From the NCBI GenBank assembly GCA_020137815.1, contig CM035352.1:6486025-6550024 (forward strand): DNA of 64,000 nt, read 5' to 3'. The translations under genes were made by a program, and so were the position numbers. Each line of letters begins with the position of its first letter. The stretch's first letter is position 1. Source of the stretch: Hormiphora californensis (taxonomy: Eukaryota; Ctenophora; Tentaculata; Cydippida; Pleurobrachiidae). Shown piece by piece: positions 28,101 to 42,500 of this stretch. The notes under the pieces were generated by a model. That model searched no databases. It saw nothing but the letters and a program-made list of their open reading frames with translations, and was not told the origin of the DNA.

Positions 28101-31100
28101 TACCGTGCGTGACGTGTCATAACTTACAGCACGAAGACTCAAGACGAAGTTACTACAGCTACAGATCACCCTGTGACGCGTTAGTAAGGCTGGAACGTAT
28201 CTAAAACTTAGTCTTATCTCCTAATTGGTATAATTGTGGAGGATTATGAGTCATATAAGATGGTTCTTAGTCAACATTTATGACTAAGAAACATCTTATA
28301 ATTGCCATCATACCCAATACTTCATTTCATGTTGTATGGTAAAACAGGGCCTGTTACAGAGGACCAGATTATCGAAGACGAGATATCGAATGCGTTCAAC
28401 GAGCAGGCATCAGGTAAATCATTGATCCATGGATGAAGCACGAATAGAATGACATAACCGTTTTAGCTTTTATAGCCAGCTTAAATTTAAAACTGGAGTC
28501 CTGTTTATTACCTCATTACCTCCCAGTGCTCTTACCCCCTCATGAGTCCTGTTTAGTTAAAGTGATAGATCACATCATTTTAAGTGCCTTTTAGAAGAAA
28601 AAATGATTTTTGGCACCTCTTTAACTTGGATATATACCGGCATTATCTCTCTGTTCTAATCTACTACCAATAATGGTAGTAGAAAAGTATTTTAGAAGCT
28701 TCAAGTAGCTCTTTATCTAGCTGGCAGTCTCCCCAGGTGACAGATACCATCCCTTCATTGGCTACCCCACAATCACATGACACAGTTGAAGGACACAATC
28801 GACTTTGAGTCGCTTGACACTGTTTCTGTGCTCCGCAGAATAAAAATGAAGTATGAACAATGAACGCTATTGAGCGTCGTTTCCAAATGTTGTGACGTAG
28901 TACCATTAGATTGAGCGGGATGGAGAGGGAGGGGGAGGAAAGGAAGGATAGGAATAGTGGGAAATCTGGGAAAGAGGTCCCGCCTCCACTATATATTGCC
29001 ATGTTACTCTATCGATTGAAAATAATGATGAATATTAGTATGTATGCACTATACTAACACAAAAACGCATGAAATTTCTATAGAAACGTTAGCGAAACCA
29101 AAAAGATAGGAAAGTAAAGAGGTTTATGGCAAGTGGTATACTAATTATCTTTAAGTGGGATGGCATAACCAGTAGAGCTGAAACCACAAATTGCTTTCCT
29201 TGCTAGGCAACTAGACTTTAGACAAACTGTATCAGCCAGCCATGTTGGGAGATTATATTATGAAATACCGTGCGTGACGTGTCATAACTTACAGCACGAA
29301 GACAAAGTGTTATAAGGGTAGTTACTACAGCTACAGATCACTCTGTGACGCGTTAGTAAGGCTAGAACGTATCTAAAACTTAGTCTTATCTCCTAATTGG
29401 TATAATTTTGGAGGATTATGAGTCATCTAAGATGGTTCTTAGTCATAATTTATTGCCATCATACCCAATACTTCATTTCATGTTGTATGGTAAAACAGGG
29501 CCTGTTACAGAGGACGAGCTATCGAATGCGTTTACTTAATGAGCAGACATCATGTAAATCATTGATCCATGAATGAAGCACGAATAGAATGACACAAGCG
29601 TTTTAGCTTTTATAGCCAGCTTAAATTTAAAGCTGGAGTCCTGTTTATTACCTCATTACCTCCCAGTGCTCTTACCCCCTCATGAGTCCTGTTTAGTTAA
29701 AGTGACAGATCACATCATTTTAAGTGCCTTTTAGAAGAAAAAATGATTTTTGGCACCTCTTCAACTTGGATACATACCGGCATTATCTCTCTGTTCTAGT
29801 CGACTACCAATAATGGTAGTAGAAAAGTATTTTAGAAGCTTCAAGTAGCTCATTATCTAGCTGGCAGTCTCCCCAGGTGACAGATCACAAGTATGAGGGT
29901 GTCAATCAAGCGACTCAAAGTCGATTGTGCCCTTCAACTGTGTCATGTGATTGTGGGATAGCCAATGAAGGGATGGCACTAATACCTCATAACTCATGTA
30001 CTATATATAGTACATGACTCATGAGTTATGAGGTATTAGTACCATCCCTTCATTGGCTACCCCACAATCACATGATACAGTTGAAGGGCACAATCGACTT
30101 TGAGTCGCTTGACACTGTTTCTGTGCTCCGCAGAATAAAAATAAAGTATGAACAATTCAAGAAAGGCTCTGCAGAACTCCCAGATTGTAACTCTCGGTTG
30201 AAATATAACTTCAATGATATACCTGACGAGATGAAGCAGCAATCGTGTTCTCAACTTCAGTTTTCCTGTCTTGAAGTTGGGCAAATGTGTCAGGGGAGAA
30301 ACCCATTTTCTCGATCTTTCTCTCGATGTCACACGGTCGCTTGTAGTGGGAAAACGGTAATGGAAAACGGAGATACAGTAAGACGACACGCAACCGTGGC
30401 CAATCAAGGCGCTAGTACGTGCTGAACACATGCACTTTTTGCCGCACGTTTTGCAACGTGCGTGTTTCATTACTGTATTTCCATTACGGTAATACGACTA
30501 CAAGCAGCACACTGAAAGCCGCGCAATTGTTAGAGCTGTGTGTTCCGAGAAGAGAGCATTACCCGCTATCTCCATTTTCTTCTTCTCCTCTTTCTCCGCC
30601 TGAAAGGGTGTTTCAATTCAGAATTTAGAATTAAATTCGACCCAAAATGAGTTAAAGTGACAGTGGACCGAATCAGAATTGGACAAGTTTGTTGTAGGTA
30701 GTAGAGATTAGCTTTCTGAGCATTTTGCGTTTTTGCCGCTCAAAATCGACCCACCCATCACTGAGATATTTTTGTTATGAAAGAAGCATAATTTTGTGAG
30801 TCCGTAAAACTTTTGTTTGACGAAATTGGTCAAGAATCAAAGGTGTGCTGCTGTAAACAAAAGCACCCAGGTAAATATCATATATTGTGCTAGAGAGTTC
30901 GAATAAAATATGCTACTTAAGTTTGGTCTTGAGTCCGCAGGGCGAACAATATTCGTAATATGATGAGATAGGAGGTGTGCGATTCGTCGGGGGTTAGATG
31001 GTTAAATATTATTCCCTCGTGGTTTAGGGTCCACCACGCATTTCGGAGCGTGGTATTTCGACTCGTTCAGACCGGCCAGTTGGGCCATGTCCCCCGAACA

Positions 31101-34100
31101 GTCTTACCATCTCTGATGTCAGTGGAATTGTTCAATTACTGTTTGTTAGACCACAGTGTCAAGCGACTCAAATAAAACCCAGTATTACAGTCTGTTTAAA
31201 AGACAATTTAAATCTGGATAGCGTGTTTTGTTAATCAGGCAGCTGCAGCGAAACATCAATGAAACTACAATAACTGTTCCAGTTTAGACCTTTGAAATTT
31301 TGTCTCTCGAGGTTATGATTTGTGCCCTCTTCAAAGGATCACATGCTTTTGTGTCCGCTTCTCTAACATTGTCGCTTTGAGTTTGAGGATCGCAACCTGC
31401 TTCCAAATATTTATTTTCATTCATTTGTAGGACCTTTTGTAGATTTGGCCAAGATTTCACAACTTTGCATGATCTGTCCTTCACGATCTCGTTAATAGAG
31501 TCCATCCTACTCACTTCTTTATCTGACGAAGTTGGGTTTATCGTCACGAGCCCCACTCCACCAGAGGCACACTGGCAAATACTCTGGCAATTGCAATTAT
31601 GAGCTGCCCTCGAAACAGGATTTTCATTTTGAAATCCTAACTCTATGATTACTTCAGAAAAGTCTCGATCCTCAGAAAAGCCGGATGCCTCTGGACCTAC
31701 GCAGATAACAAACTTAGGGGCATTTCCTCTTTCCGCTGTATCATTCGTGGAAATCTGTGGCTGTTGGTCTATGCTGGAAACAGAAGAAGATATAATATTT
31801 CGAACTTTGGAAACAATTGATCTCCATGGCCTAGTAAATAAAGTTCTACAATCAGTATGAGTTCCAATAATGGTGATGGCGTTCGCCAGGGCGTTTAGTT
31901 GAAGATTCCGAACCAAGAAAACTTCTCGAGTGGCCACCATGTAATTTTTCATTATATCAGCTCTACTGCTGAACATAAATATCACGGAGACTACCCAGAA
32001 GGACAGTGAAAAGAAGATGTAAAGCGTGGTCATGATGCAAATTGTCTTGATGCATTGTTGCCTGATGTTGTTGTCTTGCCGGACACCCACCCGTCCTATG
32101 TAGTATATGTGTTGGTACAGTACCACCCCTATTGTTATGAAAAAACAGAGTAGAATCATTGGACAGGGTAGAATTACCAGTGACATGTTCGTTGCATGAA
32201 CTATAATTTCACCCACCGTTTTGTTAACATACCCTCCCGGTCCGAGACGGATGGTACCACTGGAACAGTAACCAATATTTAGGAAGGTTATGGTTTTGGC
32301 GTTATAAACTCGGATAAGACCAATTATCACTATGTCCACCGCCAGGAAGGCGAATATGATCCCCTTGCTAAGCTTGTAATTGAGTTTGATAACCTTCATC
32401 AGTCGACACACCGCTAGCAACAGCATAATATGTGGCGAGAGGGAAAGTAAACATGCGTAGACGGAGCCCCAAGCAACACAGAAAGTTTTGTTTTGGAACG
32501 GAGAACTTTCGCGTCCCACTATCCTAGTGAAATCAATAGCAGAGGACATAGCACATATAACCATATCAATGGCAGAATTCATTGCCAGCAACATCTTCAG
32601 AACCGGGTTGAAATTCGATCGGGCAAAGTAACAAGTGGTCAGGAGGTTAAGTAGGGTGCCACAACCGGTACAAAGTGCCAGTGAAATCCAGCTAGAGATC
32701 ATGAGTTGCTGAAAAAGATCCGGTTAATTATTACTCTAGTTACCCCCATCTCTCTCTCTGTCTGTCTCTCTTTCCCCTCTTTCTCTCTCTCTCTCTATCT
32801 CTTTTTTTCCCGTTATAAAGAAGGGTTAGAACAATTATATAGTCAATAATTTGTGGGCTGTTAAAAAAGATTGCATAACACGAAAGTAACTCAAGATTTC
32901 AATCGCAAACAATCATTGTAAGTTCTTCTAACGCAGCCTGAGTCGCGTGAGAGAGCTTGTCAGTTTGTCACGCAGCATTTGCATACAGTCTGTAGGCAGA
33001 TATGTACCTTATAAATATAAAGGTGATCTCCTTCTGTTGCTGATACACACACACACAAGCTCTCTAAACAACAATTTAATGGAGAAGGCCAAGGGGGGTT
33101 GGAAGCTTAGTGAATAACTTAGTACATATATACCTGAAGGTCCCTGGTTACATCCCTGCCAAACCCACTATTATTCGATCGACATGTAGGTGTGTTTTTC
33201 ATTTCATCAATCCCATTAAAGTATGATATTGCAGTGAGTCATGACACCTCAAGATATAATGATAGAGAGATCTATTCTAGAACAAAGACTTTTAAAGGTT
33301 GACGTCAACGCACGTGCTAAAAAGATCATTCAGGGTTTAGAAATCAGCAGATTGTGTAGTTAACTAAAATGTCCGTCCGTCCGTCCACCGTTACACATAG
33401 CAACAAAGTCTGCTCCTTCATAAATCTTTCAACTCACACTTTGTTGATGCAACAAAGGAAATGATTAACACATATTGTGGCGCGCAATTACTCACTCGTA
33501 ACACTTCCTATTTTCACCTGAAATCACTTTGGGTACCCTACAGCCGTACCATGACGTGGTAGCAAGTCTTCCAAGCATGAAACTACTATCACACAATAAT
33601 TGCAAGTGACTGGTTGTTAAGATTACTGAGGCCTGAGGGTAAAGGTGAAGCGCTTGGTCACCAACTAGGGTCTCCTAAGCAACTGTCTTGGTTATCATAG
33701 CAACTGCCTTGGTTACCATAGCAACCACCCTGGTTACCATAGCAACTAACATCGTATCAGCCAAAAATTGCTCTTAGAGTGCAAAATTCATCAGAAAATC
33801 TGAATTTGAAGCTTAGTCATCAATTTTACACCCATCTAGGGCAGGGAAACACCGCATTATGAATACATAATGCAATAATTCTTGTTTGTCGGCTAGAAAT
33901 ATGTGCAAAATAGGGGGTATACTGATAAACGAGAGGCGTAATTAAAAAATTGATACCGTAATATCTCCGGTTCCTGATGAGATACAGAAACCGTTTTGGT
34001 AGCGTTGGAAAGGTCTTCTTGAGACCAATCCAACGCAACCAAGAGCAAGTAGCTATCTTTTGAGGAACCGGAAACGTGAATTTCAGTGCTGACAATATCG

Positions 34101-35017
34101 GTAGACCCCCTATTTCGAAATTTTTTCTAGACGACAACAAATTCTGAAAAAATGCTTAAGATTAATGATTAATCGAAAAAAGACTATAGCCGAAAAGTTT
34201 TAGGTATCTTGTCAACGAGAAATTAAATAGGGAGATGAAAGAAAATGCAATTAAAGCCGGATTTTTTTGAAGTTGTCACCCCCTTTTTACGCGCAGCGTT
34301 GTATTTGCACGTGACAGCCCCCACTTCCTCTCACTTTTCGGCAAAAATCCGCATATCATCGGAAAGAGCATAATTTTTTGAGTCCGTAAAGTTTTTGTTT
34401 GACGAAATTGGTCAAGAAACAAAGGCGTGAGAGCCAAAACAAGTTTCCGGTGTGCAAATAAAATGTCGCGTGCCACCCAGGGGGGTGACTTACTATGTGC
34501 CGTTATTTACATAAATACGGTCTATAGCCCAGCTGTTCATTCTGAGAATTCTAATACAAAAAAAGGCCCAAGCTATCCCAGTTATCCTGACTTAATATTT
34601 TGGTGGTTACTGCTATGCAGTAGGGTATACGACATTTTCTTTTACAAGACTGAAGACAGTAACACAAAAGTTAATATAGCCCACGATGCCCTTACCGTCC
34701 CCTAAACTGCTTGCCTGTTATTTTCAAATCCGTTGGTTAAAGGGTCCTACCAATCAGAGGACGCTTAGTAATGGTAGACCATTACAAAGCCTCCTCTGAT
34801 TCGTCCCTTTTTCTCACGTGGCCATCCACGTGGTCAACTATTATATTCGAGTACAATAAACGGTTCCCATTTCCCAAGCAAATATATATTATATGCACAC
34901 AACGCTTGCGATTCTCACTAACTCACCACTCCCACATCTAGGTAGCGCAGGGGTTAAGTAATGCATCCCAGCAGTAAATAATAAATATATGCTTTAACGG
35001 GTTTAGTTTACTTCTCA

Positions 35018-35189
<172 letters not shown>

Positions 35190-36764
35190 TCGAGCTGTAT
35201 AATAGAGCTCGCGATGAGGGGTAGTTTCATTACCAAAGTTACCCGCCCTATAAAAACTATCTCAGCAACGAATGTTGAGAGCGGGAAAAAGACAAAATAC
35301 TGATTGGAGAGCTAAAATAATTCTCTACCACCCACAACAATATTGTCAAATTCGAATTAATTTAGTTTATGTCCTTGTTATACTCTAACCCTCGATTGCA
35401 TTTGCAGGGGCGCTGTGAAACAGGGTCGAGCAAGGCAATTATGTCCACTCCCATCAAAGTCTGTACTCTGTTGGTTACAACGTATAGTATGAGGCACGTC
35501 CCTTTAACGTCTGTTGAAAGTTTACGTCGTGATGTAATATGCAAGATTGGCCAAAATGTTGAAAACCATGACACAATGGCCGAATGGACAGACTGTGTAG
35601 CATGGCAAGTCTTTTCACAGTGGTCATCCAACATAATTGCCATACCTCGACGTGAAATTCGACGAGAATCTCGACCTGGAATGAGGCGCGCATTCGTAGT
35701 GAGAGAGACACAAAGACTAGCGAGAGAAAAGAGTTGAAGCGCGACATCATTTTCTTACTGCGGCACATCTCTCTGATGCGCGGCTCATTCCAGGTCGAGA
35801 TCTAGGTCGAATTTCACGTCGGAATATGTCGGAGGACCACTGTTACCTCAGAACATCTTTAGTGCGACACAAATACGTGTACTACGGATCACAACGTAGT
35901 CTTGTGCACATGCAATTTTTCCAGTGTTGTCACGATTATTGCTTGGATATAGATAAGATGACTCAGCATTATCGAAGGTTTTGTCTGCTAGGTTAGATTG
36001 ACAGGCTGTCTCCCACGACCCACAGAGACGACGACGACAGAGAAGGGGATTCATCTGTATCAGGGCAAAATAAATTTTTTGTCGTGATAATCGGGATATC
36101 TGGCCTACGGATTTTATGAGGGGGTATATTTCAATTTTAGTATCATGGACAGGAGTTGGTAGGTACAGCTTCAATGTAGCACATAACCGCGATGAGCGTG
36201 TGTTTGAGGCAGTATCAGGATTGTATGTAACGCGCGGAGTGACATTAAGCAGTACTCTCAGCGCGCAGCTTACACTCTCCTTACCGTGGGAATATTTTAC
36301 ACTGCAGTAAGCAGTTCTCCCAGTTCCCACCAGCTCTGGTTGATGGACCATCAATGATGGTTCTCCAATGAATCGGCTCCGCCTGTCGCCAGACATATCT
36401 TACTCAACCCACCACTTGGACCAGGAGGCAATATTTTCAATTTTGAGCATGGGTTAGATAAGGTAGGCCTGTTGACCTTGTTCGAAATGGCTAGCAGAAA
36501 GAATTCTACCCCGTGACCAAATTAATTTATAAAATAAAAACATTCTAAGTTTGAGTGTTTGCTAATGATAGTGAAAAACAAAAGGTACATTTCACTTAAA
36601 AATCAAACAGAGTCTTCATTAATCGGGTCTTCATATCTATGACACCTCGTCCAAAAGAAGGTGCTCCCTTTATTCGGCCTTCTTGGCGTTTAGTTGGAGA
36701 GTAACTGGCTCACTTGTGACTCCGTTGTAGGTACACCTGTGTGAAGGATGGATGGTGAGAGAGA

Positions 36765-36930
<166 letters not shown>

Positions 36931-39493
36931 GAGACAGAGATGCAGAGAGACAGAGAGACAGAGAGACAGAGAGAGACAGACAGAGAGAGACAGACAGAGA
37001 GAGACAGACAGAGAGAGACAGACAGAAAGAGGAAAGGAAAACTTACACATATTGACCGGCATCATCAGCAGATGTTTTTCCCAAGCCCTTCTTGTAGGGA
37101 CCATTTCCCTTTGGAATGATACATGAATCAGAGTCAATGCTTCCATCTCCATTCAGCTTACAGATCCTCACATCGTTTCTCACCACATTCTGTATAATAG
37201 AGATAGGAGGGGTGATTTTCTAAGAGGGTCAAGCAAGAAAGATGGTGGGGAGATGGTTCACCTCCTCCAAAAAGAGAAAGGTTGTTATAAGTTGTCAGAT
37301 TATGCGAACCTGTTTTTTAGTAAACTCCGGCCGGCTCGCGAAGTGAGGGTTACGGAAGTAACAAGTTATAAGTTAAGGGTAACCACGGGGCATAGAATTG
37401 TTAACTTACACCGGCCTTCATTTCAATGTTGAAGTTCAGGGCGCAAGGCTTCTTGTTGAGTGTACAGACGGTGGGGTTTTCCACAGGTGTTATCGTGACA
37501 TCGTTCTCTGAAGCAGAGAGAGTGGGTTAACAGGGGTTAACATTGGGGTTAACAGGGGAGTTAACAGGGGAGTTAACAGGGGGTTATTCTAGGTGTGTGC
37601 CCAGATATGAAATCTAAATTGTAGATTAGTCGCACGTACCCTCTCCAGAGATCTCAATATCGGCAGAATCGTAGGTTCCAATTCCGTTGGCGAAACAGGT
37701 GCACGTACCAATATCATCAAGGGTTGCTGATTTTATTGTCAGCCTGTTGGACGTCTCTAATAAAGGGGGGACATGAACTTTAACATAAACCGAGGGAGGT
37801 TGTTGAGTGAGGGGGATACCACTAACTCAACAAGAGGGAGGGGTACACAGATCACCCCGATATATATTTGAGCGCTATCTCGAACCAAAGAGAGGGACCG
37901 TCAGACTGTACCAGCTGTACTACCTAAACACTCCTTGTAAACACTCGTAAACTATCCAAACCCTATTCCGCTCCTTCCCTGATAACAGGAACCGACCGAA
38001 TCAGGAAAAACTGGTCCCTGATTGGCTGATAACCAGTCAGGTGACCTAAATAACGAGTTCTGATTGGTTGTTTACTTGTATTGGTCGGATCCTGCCTGAT
38101 AACTTACTTCCATTAGCGATCTTGATACCATCATCCTTGGCAGTCAGCCTGACCCCATTGCACTCCCAGTAAATCTCCTTGATGGTGCCTCCCAGTTTCG
38201 TCACCTCCAGGACAAGATCACCACCCTCGATAAAGCCTACAGTCTCCTTGACTGGTTCGATAAGGTCCTCGTGTCTCAGGGGCAGACTCACCTTGTTGTG
38301 GGGGCGGGATGATTTAGAATGATATTTTGCACATTTTATCAGGGTTTTTTTTTGGAATTTAATGATTTGGCCGCCTCCCCCTCCCTATTTAATGATTTTG
38401 GTACAGCTTGTTCTACAATCTGTTGAGCAATCGCCCCTTACTGAACAAGGTACTGCATCGCCTGAAATCAATCAAATAGTATTTGAAATACCTCAAAGCT
38501 GGCCTCGCTGGATTTCTCCCCGACTTCAACTCGGCACTTGTAGTTACCCTCCCGGACAGTGTTCATGGACTTGATAGTCAGGGTCAGACCATCAGCGGAT
38601 ACGGTATACAGTTTAGTTTTCTTGGTGATATCAGCATTGCCAAAGAACCTAGGAATGGATCATATATCATCATAATATAACTTGTTGCAAGGGGGCTACC
38701 CATTACAGTTCTGTCTTGCGGCGCCAAACTAAAACCCCACTTTGATTCTCAGATCGGGTTGACAGTTACGCAGATCTCTGTTACACTAGAAGCTTGAGAC
38801 ACAGCTGAAGTGCAAGTACTTGATCCTCTTACCAGCTAATTTTTCCACCGGAGATATCAGCACCATCCTTAACAGCACATGTCAGCTCCAGGGGTTTGTT
38901 CATGAAACCTTCCTCTTTAGGGTTAACTGCGGTCAACCAATCGGCCATACAGACAGGACAACAGGCATCCTCCACCTCCACCTCAAGCTCGTCATCATCA
39001 CATTTAGGATCACATGTGAACTCTTCACATTGGACATTGCCAACACCCTTACAGGTACATTCCTCACATTCTGCCTCCTTCTTGAACGTCTCGCCGATCT
39101 GTTAGAAAGAAGGTTCATAGAATATCAGTAAATTAGAAAGACTTTTTTTGGTGGTCCAGGGGCCTATTGACTATCGGATTGTGCAAAAATTAGCTTACCC
39201 CTAATGACTTCTAGGTTCAGGCTATTTTTGACAACATTTCACTGCTTTATACTACTACAGCTATCCAGGGACAATGCAGTGGGACACATCTCCTCCTTCC
39301 AAGACACATAGAAATAATATGGTCCTAATTTAGTCCAAAAACCAATTAAATAAATTAGTTTGGATGCCCGGGCCCATGTGGTGTCACGGGGGTAACACCT
39401 TTAGGCTATAACTGCCATAATTAACGGCATATCTCGTTAATTGTTAATTGTTATCCTTCAATCTGTCTATCTTTGTCTATCTCTCTCACTCTC

Positions 39494-39591
<98 letters not shown>

Positions 39592-42500
39592 ACTGTTTCT
39601 TTCACTATATCTCTCTTTTTTCTCTCTCCTCATATTTATCTCTCCGTCTTTCTTGATTATATCTCACCCTTTCTATTCTAATTTCCTTTGCCTTTATCTC
39701 TCTCGATATCCATCATTTATGACAGTTATAGCCTAAAGGTGTTACCCCCGTGACACCACATGGGCCCGGGCATCCAAACTAATTTATTTAATTGGTTTTT
39801 GGACTAAATTTCTGTTCTTTTTGGTGTAAAATAGAAAAGGCTATTTTTCGGATTTTTTTTCTGATTTCTGCATATTTTCGAATTTGAATAATTCATAAAT
39901 ATGCGAATAACGACTAAACGGTGAGAGATACGACTTTTTGTCAGGGGGACGACCCCCCATAAATCGACTATTCTGCGCCGGAATATGTCCATGAAAACGT
40001 TCTAGGACCATCCGAAGTGGAAATATTAAGAATATGCATTAAATCATGAATCGGTGCATAAATATGCAAATAACGGCTTAACGGTGAGAGATGAGGATTT
40101 TTGTCCCGAGTAAGACCCCCCATAAATCGACTATTTTGCGTCGAAATATGTCCATGAAAACGTTCTAGGACCAGCTGAACTGGAAATATTCAGAATATGC
40201 ATTAAATTATGAATCGGTGCATAATTATGCAAATAACGGCTAAACGGTTCGAGATACGACTTTTCGTCCGGGGGACGACCCCCCATAAATCGACTATTTT
40301 GCGTCGAAATATGTCCACGAAAACGTTCTAGGACCAGCCGAAGTGAAAATATTGAAAATATGCATAAAATCGTGAATAGGTGCATAAATATGCAAATGAC
40401 GGCTTAACGGTGCGAGATAGAGATTTTTGTCCCGAGTAAGACCCCCCATAAACCGACCGTTCCGCGTCGAATAAGACCGGTTTCAAGTCTTTATGACCTT
40501 CCAGTCGTGTCATATCGCAACCATGGTTAAAATGAATATTTAATGACTAATTAATGAATAATTAATGAACTATGGCGATTTCGAAGTTCTCACACAGCTA
40601 TTACCGAGCGCAATGATGTAAGGAACCACTGTTCCAAACGGCAAGTCTCTACTATTTGTGGTTTAGGAGAACACTCAAAGATAAAAAAGCGTCCTCCTCC
40701 CCCTCCCCCTCCCCCTCCCCTCCCCCTCCCCTCCCCCTCCTTACATTTTTGCATTTTGGGACCCCTCTGGCAAATTTTTACCTTACATCCGATCGTTCTG
40801 AAAATTTGCATGCCTCTTCTCCTATATGAGGGCCCTTAGAGTACAAAATTTCAGCTCTCTACTTCATCTAGAACATGCTTTTTTAAAGCATCAAAAACCT
40901 CGAAATCTGCAATGGTATATAGTAGCACTGGCAGGTTTTCACGCGCTTGTGTGTAGAAGTGTTGCGTGTGCTCTCTCTTTTGTTTTTTGAGTTAGAGGGT
41001 ATTTCTAAGGTGGGGGCTCTGCCCCCACACCCCCGTTTATGGTGGGGGCTGTGCCCCCACACCCCCCTTTTGGGCCCGGGGCACTTGCCAGTGCTATGAT
41101 TTGGTCCTAATTTGATCCTAATATCAAAAAGGAGCAATGTAACTTACATCGTATCGGTTTCCAGCATACTCGCACTGACAATCATCCAGATCAATACAAA
41201 CACCACCCTCCAGAACCTGACCGTCTGGACAGAAGCATCCCTTCTGGGCCTTAGTGCCGCCATTGGGCTTGTTGCAGGATGGAGCTGGCTTGGGGCCCTT
41301 AGCCCTGAACACTGTTCCATCGGGACACTCAGGAACTGTAAATTGGGGTTAATTTGAGGTTTTAAACAAAAAATAAGCTTTCCAATTTTATGGCACAAAA
41401 TTTGTAATAGCCTTGGTAACAAAGTTACCCTTCCTTGCCGGTTCGCGAAGCACGCCCTACGAGGGGGTTATCTTGTAAATTTCCCGGAAGAGTTTGAAAA
41501 CTTACCGCACACCGTGTCACTGTTGTCCATCTGCCAGTTCGAGGTGTCAACACCAGCAGCATCACACTGTGCCGCATAGTTCTCCAGCATGGAGCACCCA
41601 CAACTGAAACCTCCGTAACACAGACAAACCTCCTCCGTTGCAGAGTTGATAGTTTCAGCACTGTCCACTACATCGGCACACTTGCCGAGGGCACCAGCTG
41701 ATATTAGGGGATATATATGGGTTAGAGCTGAGCGGAAAAAGGAATGATGTGAGATATAATGGGCCAGGGCTAGAGTCCGAGCGAAAAAAGAATGGTATGC
41801 CGTGTGAGATACTGGTTAGAGGAACATTGCTATACTAGGGTAGACCGGGGTAATTCGGACGGTGGGGCAATGTGGTCACAGGACGGGGCAATGTGGACTA
41901 GTGATTTATATGGGACTTTTAAATTGTGGTGTTTAGTGTGAAATAACGAAAAATGACGACTTTAAAGTTTAACTTTATTTCGGTAAACTTAATTATGATA
42001 ATTATTTAAATTAAGGGTCAGAATTTCACAATATGATACTTTTCTATTCAGTTTCATCATCAAAATGACATTAGCTTTCGATTTAATTAGCTAATTGGCA
42101 TTTTAATGAAGCGGGGCAATTCGGACAATTTGGGGCAATTCGGACGAAAAAATCGGGGGCAATTCGGTCATAATCCAGATTGCCCCATGGGGCAAATTGG
42201 TTAAAACAAATTGGCCTCATGGCGCCATTATACTCGTTTCTATGGTAACCATAGACAACCTGCTTTCATAATTATCCTATTCAATCAATATAGATGGCTA
42301 AAACTGAGTAAATAGACCAAAAAATAGAAAAAAGGCGCATTTTACAACCAATTCTCTGGATGCCAAGGTAACAAGTCAATCCATGGTGTGGCATTCGACA
42401 AACCAACTTCATAGGGTGCTCCAGAATATCTAGGACTGGTGCTTTGATGACCAAAAGTAGTGTTTTATCATGATAATCATCCATATGCAGCCGATATAAC